DNA of 64,000 nt from 39-52-133 sp036523795 (lineage in GTDB: Bacteria; Pseudomonadota; Gammaproteobacteria; Burkholderiales; Gallionellaceae). The notes under the pieces are model-generated. The model saw nothing but the letters and a program-made list of their open reading frames with translations, made no database searches and had not been told where the DNA came from. Location of the stretch: NCBI GenBank assembly GCA_036523795.1, contig DATDDN010000057.1, forward strand, positions 9,568 to 73,567, written 5' to 3'. The translations under genes and the position numbers were made by a program. Of the stretch, positions 61,841 to 64,000 are shown piece after piece. How positions within the stretch are numbered: position 1 is the stretch's first letter; each line of letters starts with the position of its first letter.

Positions 61841-62728
61841 TTGTCGACCTCCCTGCAAACCGTACTCGCGCAGGACAGCTCACAATTAGCCGCCACACTC
61901 GGGCTCGATGCCAGTACCGCGCGCATCGAGGCGCAATGCCTGCTGCAGCATGTGCTCAGGGTGTCGCGCGCCTATCTGCTGGCCCATCCGGAACGCTGCC
62001 TGACCGCGGACGAGCAGGCGCAGTACCAGGCCCTGTTGCAGCGCCGCCTGCAGGGCGAGCCGATGGCTTATATCCTGGGCGAACGCGAATTTTTCGGACT
62101 CACTCTGCAGGTCACGCCCGCCACCCTGATTCCACGCCCGGACACCGAGTTGCTGGTGGAGCTGGCGCTGCAGCGCCAGGCCCTTCCGTGCGACCGGCCT
62201 GCGGGAAAGGTTGCAGATGCCCCCTTCCAGATACTCGACCTGGGTACCGGCAGCGGCGCCATCGCGCTGGCGATTGCCCACTCCTGCCCGGCGGTGCAGG
62301 TGACGGCGGTGGATGCCTCGCCTGCCGCACTGCAGGTGGCGCAGAGCAACGCGCGCGCGCTGGCCTTGGGCAATGTGGCCTTTGTGCAGGGCCACTGGTT
62401 TGACAACCTCGCCGGGCGCCAGTTTGATGTCATCGTCTCCAATCCCCCCTACATCGCCGCGGCCGATCCCCACCTGGCGCAGGGCGATGTGCGTTTCGAG
62501 CCGCAGAGTGCGCTGGTGGCAGGGCCAGACGGGCTGGATGACCTGCGCAGCATCGTGGCACAGTCGCCAGCGCACCTGTGTCATGGCGGCTGGTTGCTGC
62601 TGGAGCACGGTCACGACCAGGCGGACGCAGTGCGTGCCCTGTTGCGAGCGGCCGGCTTTGCCGAGGTGTTTTCCGAACGCGACCTGGCGGGAATCGAACG
62701 CGTCAGTGGAGGTTGCTGGTATTCTTGA
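61841..62728 (+). CDS. prmC: Release factor glutamine N5-methyltransferase
   Basis: A 295-residue SAM-dependent methyltransferase. The SAM motif Leu-Asp-Leu-Gly-Thr-Gly-Ser-Gly-Ala is near residue 132, and Ser-Asn-Pro-Pro-Tyr-Ile with the catalytic NPPY is near 202. PrmC methylates the GGQ glutamine of RF1 and RF2. The start is a TTG at 61841, four bases after the prfA stop; no in-frame ATG is available in the N-terminal region. Coupling with prfA is likely. Confidence 0.95.
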   Translation: MSTSLQTVLAQDSSQLAATLGLDASTARIEAQCLLQHVLRVSRAYLLAHPERCLTADEQAQYQALLQRRLQGEPMAYILGEREFFGLTLQVTPATLIPRPDTELLVELALQRQALPCDRPAGKVADAPFQILDLGTGSGAIALAIAHSCPAVQVTAVDASPAALQVAQSNARALALGNVAFVQGHWFDNLAGRQFDVIVSNPPYIAAADPHLAQGDVRFEPQSALVAGPDGLDDLRSIVAQSPAHLCHGGWLLLEHGHDQADAVRALLRAAGFAEVFSERDLAGIERVSGGCWYS

Positions 62729-62789
62729 CGAGGCAGGTGGCAAAACGTAGAATACCTGAGTTAATTACTCAACATAAAGAGGTGAACAG

Positions 62790-63110
62790 ATGGATATTCA
62801 AGAAGTTATCAGGCAGCAGGTAACCACTCACCCGGTAGTGGTCTACATGAAAGGCACGCCACAATTCCCGCAATGCGGTTTTTCCGGCAACGTGATCCGC
62901 ATCCTGCAGGCACTGGGCGTGAAGGACATTTTCAGCGTCAACATCCTGCAGGATGATGAAATCCGCAAGGGCATCATAGAGTATGCAAACTGGCCGACCG
63001 TACCTCAGGTATGGATCAACGGCGAGTTCATCGGCGGTTCCGATATCACCACCGAGATGTACCAGAACGGCGAATTGCAGGCTCTGCTGGCCAAGCTCCC
63101 CAAGAAATAA
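62790..63110 (+). CDS. grxD: Monothiol glutaredoxin
   Basis: A 106-residue CGFS-type glutaredoxin. Tyr-Met-Lys-Gly-Thr-Pro-Gln-Phe-Pro-Gln-Cys-Gly-Phe-Ser near residues 20-33 has the single active Cys, Trp-Pro-Thr-Val-Pro-Gln-Val is near 71, and Gly-Gly-Ser-Asp is near 84. It assembles and carries 2Fe-2S clusters with glutathione and BolA. A GAGGTG site precedes the ATG. Confidence 0.96.
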   Translation: MDIQEVIRQQVTTHPVVVYMKGTPQFPQCGFSGNVIRILQALGVKDIFSVNILQDDEIRKGIIEYANWPTVPQVWINGEFIGGSDITTEMYQNGELQALLAKLPKK

Positions 63111-63133
63111 GGGTTGTACGCCCCCGTTAAAGC

Positions 63134-63163
63134 AAACGGCCTAGATAAATATCTAGGCCGTTT
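63134..63163 (+). terminator. Long perfect stem-loop after grxD
   Basis: AAACGGCCTAGATA with TATCTAGGCCGTTT, a 14-bp perfect stem, is separated by only two bases. It starts 23 bp after grxD. A short TTTGG follows; it may act as a terminator for grxD or as a protein-binding site. Confidence 0.5.
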
Positions 63164-63255
63164 GGCATATATGGCGGGGAAATCAGAGGGGCTAGAATTC
63201 GCTTCGAGTAGTGGAAAGCGGGTGTGTAACTCCTTTCATACTCTCCTCCAACTCC

Positions 63256-63283
63256 GGGCAATCGCAAGATTGCCCATTTTTTT
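63256..63283 (+). terminator. Rho-independent terminator, grxD side
   Basis: GGGCAATC with GATTGCCC around GCAA is followed by ATTTTTTT. The T-run is on the plus strand, so it ends rightward transcripts before the convergent argH. Confidence 0.85.
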
Positions 63284-63292
63284 GCCTTTTCG

Positions 63293-64000
63293 TCAGGCCG
63301 CGAGCAGCTTGCGCGCGCGGGCAATGGCTGCCTCCACCTGCGCAGGGGCGGTGCCTCCGGTGTGGTTGCGGGCAGCCAGCGAGCCTTCCAGCGTCAGCAC
63401 GGCGTAGATGTCGTCGCCAATCAGGCTGGAGAACTGTCGCAGCTCGTCCAGCTTCAGTTCGGACAAATCGCAGCCCTGCTTCTCGGCATGGCGCACCGCC
63501 AGCGCCACCGCCTCGTGTGCATCGCGGAAGGGCAGGCCCTTCTTCACCAGGTAGTCGGCCAGGTCGGTGGCGGTAGCGTAGCCCTGCATCGCCGCATTGC
63601 GCATCGCCTCCGGCTTGACGCGGATACCGGTCATCATGTCGGCGTAGATGCGCAGGGTCTGGTTCAGCGTGTCCACGGTGTCGAACAGCGGCTCCTTGTC
63701 TTCCTGGTTGTCCTTGTTGTAGGCCAGCGGCTGGCTCTTCATCAGGGTCAGCAACGCAACCAGGTTGCCGTTCACGCGCCCGGTCTTGCCGCGCACCAGC
63801 TCGGGCACGTCCGGGTTCTTCTTCTGCGGCATGATGCTTGATCCGGTACAGAAGCGGTCGGCGATGTCGATGAAGCCGAAACGCGGGCTCATCCACAGGA
63901 TCAGCTCTTCCGACAGGCGCGACAGGTGGGTCATGATCAGCGCGGCAGCGGCGTTGAATTCGATGGCGAAGTCGCGATCGGATACCGCGTCCAGCGAATT
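63293..64000 (-). CDS. argH: Argininosuccinate lyase, C-terminal part
   Basis: The last 235 codons of argH; the gene continues beyond the right edge. The fumarase/lyase superfamily signature Gly-Ser-Ser-Ile-Met-Pro-Gln-Lys-Lys-Asn-Pro-Asp-Val with the catalytic Ser is present, preceded by Asn-Ser-Leu-Asp-Ala-Val-Ser-Asp-Arg-Asp-Phe at the edge. The enzyme splits argininosuccinate to arginine and fumarate in the cytoplasm. The frame is open through 64000 with no stop, so an internal Met near 63934 is not the true start. Confidence 0.96.
   Translation of the reverse strand, partial: NSLDAVSDRDFAIEFNAAAALIMTHLSRLSEELILWMSPRFGFIDIADRFCTGSSIMPQKKNPDVPELVRGKTGRVNGNLVALLTLMKSQPLAYNKDNQEDKEPLFDTVDTLNQTLRIYADMMTGIRVKPEAMRNAAMQGYATATDLADYLVKKGLPFRDAHEAVALAVRHAEKQGCDLSELKLDELRQFSSLIGDDIYAVLTLEGSLAARNHTGGTAPAQVEAAIARARKLLAA

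Overview
This is a contiguous stretch of a GC-rich proteobacterial chromosome. Gene content and order point to a betaproteobacterium, possibly of the Nitrosomonadales/Gallionellaceae type. The main clues are mreBCD-mrdA-rodA-rlpA divergent from gatCA, an argS-SPOR-dsbA block, a metK-ahcY-metF methyl-cycle operon carrying SAH riboswitches, groESL with both a sigma-32-like promoter and a degenerate CIRCE, and hemA-prfA-prmC-grxD. The family-level placement is an inference; no rRNA lies in the window.

Layout. 1-433: start of the gatCA operon (minus). 522-7011: cell-elongation operon mreB-mreC-mreD-mrdA-rodA-rlpA. 7012-9472: accessory patch with AT-richer genes for exported proteins, a 74-bp decayed copy of the rlpA 3' end, and a ~580-bp structured non-coding repeat. 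9492-13277 (minus): argS, a SPOR protein, dsbA and an SDR. 13466-17553: a GGDEF-EAL receptor, a frameshifted SRPBCC-like gene and an orphan PstS-like protein. 17638-22625: branched-chain amino acid ABC transporter with a fused LivM-LivG. 22685-26549: slt, cca and a divergent uracil-DNA-glycosylase-like gene. 26678-31848: hypothetical exported proteins, a PPOX-fold protein, a MidA-type methyltransferase, a FolM-like reductase and ttcA. 31991-32552: second copy of the structured repeat. 32590-39149 (minus): yhcH-like, cytochrome b561, trhP-like, metF, a small membrane protein, ahcY and metK. 39513-42783: two LpxL-type acyltransferases and ubiD. 42842-44888 (minus): three small outer-membrane barrels. 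45105-47961 (minus): dacB and bioA. 48227-50633: a dual-CDGSH protein and groESL. 51010-51269: tRNA-Phe and tRNA-Asp, followed by an orphan HEPN-like gene. 52251-52826 (minus): GDT1-family transporter. 53036-59332: CHASE2 adenylate cyclase, a 1254-residue NHL/Fn3/transglutaminase/TPR exported protein, and a small exported protein. 59504-63110: hemA, prfA, prmC, grxD. 63293-64000 (minus): partial argH.

How genes work together. The mre-mrdA-rodA-rlpA block builds and remodels lateral-wall peptidoglycan, with slt and dacB elsewhere in the window adding peptidoglycan hydrolases. metK, ahcY and metF run the activated-methyl cycle; metK and ahcY each follow their own SAH-riboswitch-like leader. hemA, prfA and prmC pair tetrapyrrole synthesis with release-factor production and methylation.

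Least ordinary parts: (1) the two-copy nested-palindrome element, whose stems change in a compensatory way between copies and whose arms are exchanged around a fixed core; (2) the repeated rlpA-tail modules, each followed by a different exported-protein gene; (3) the cyclase plus NHL-Fn3-transglutaminase-TPR locus; (4) the AT-rich HEPN-like orphan beside two tRNA genes. No CRISPR array, prophage, transposase or rRNA operon was seen.
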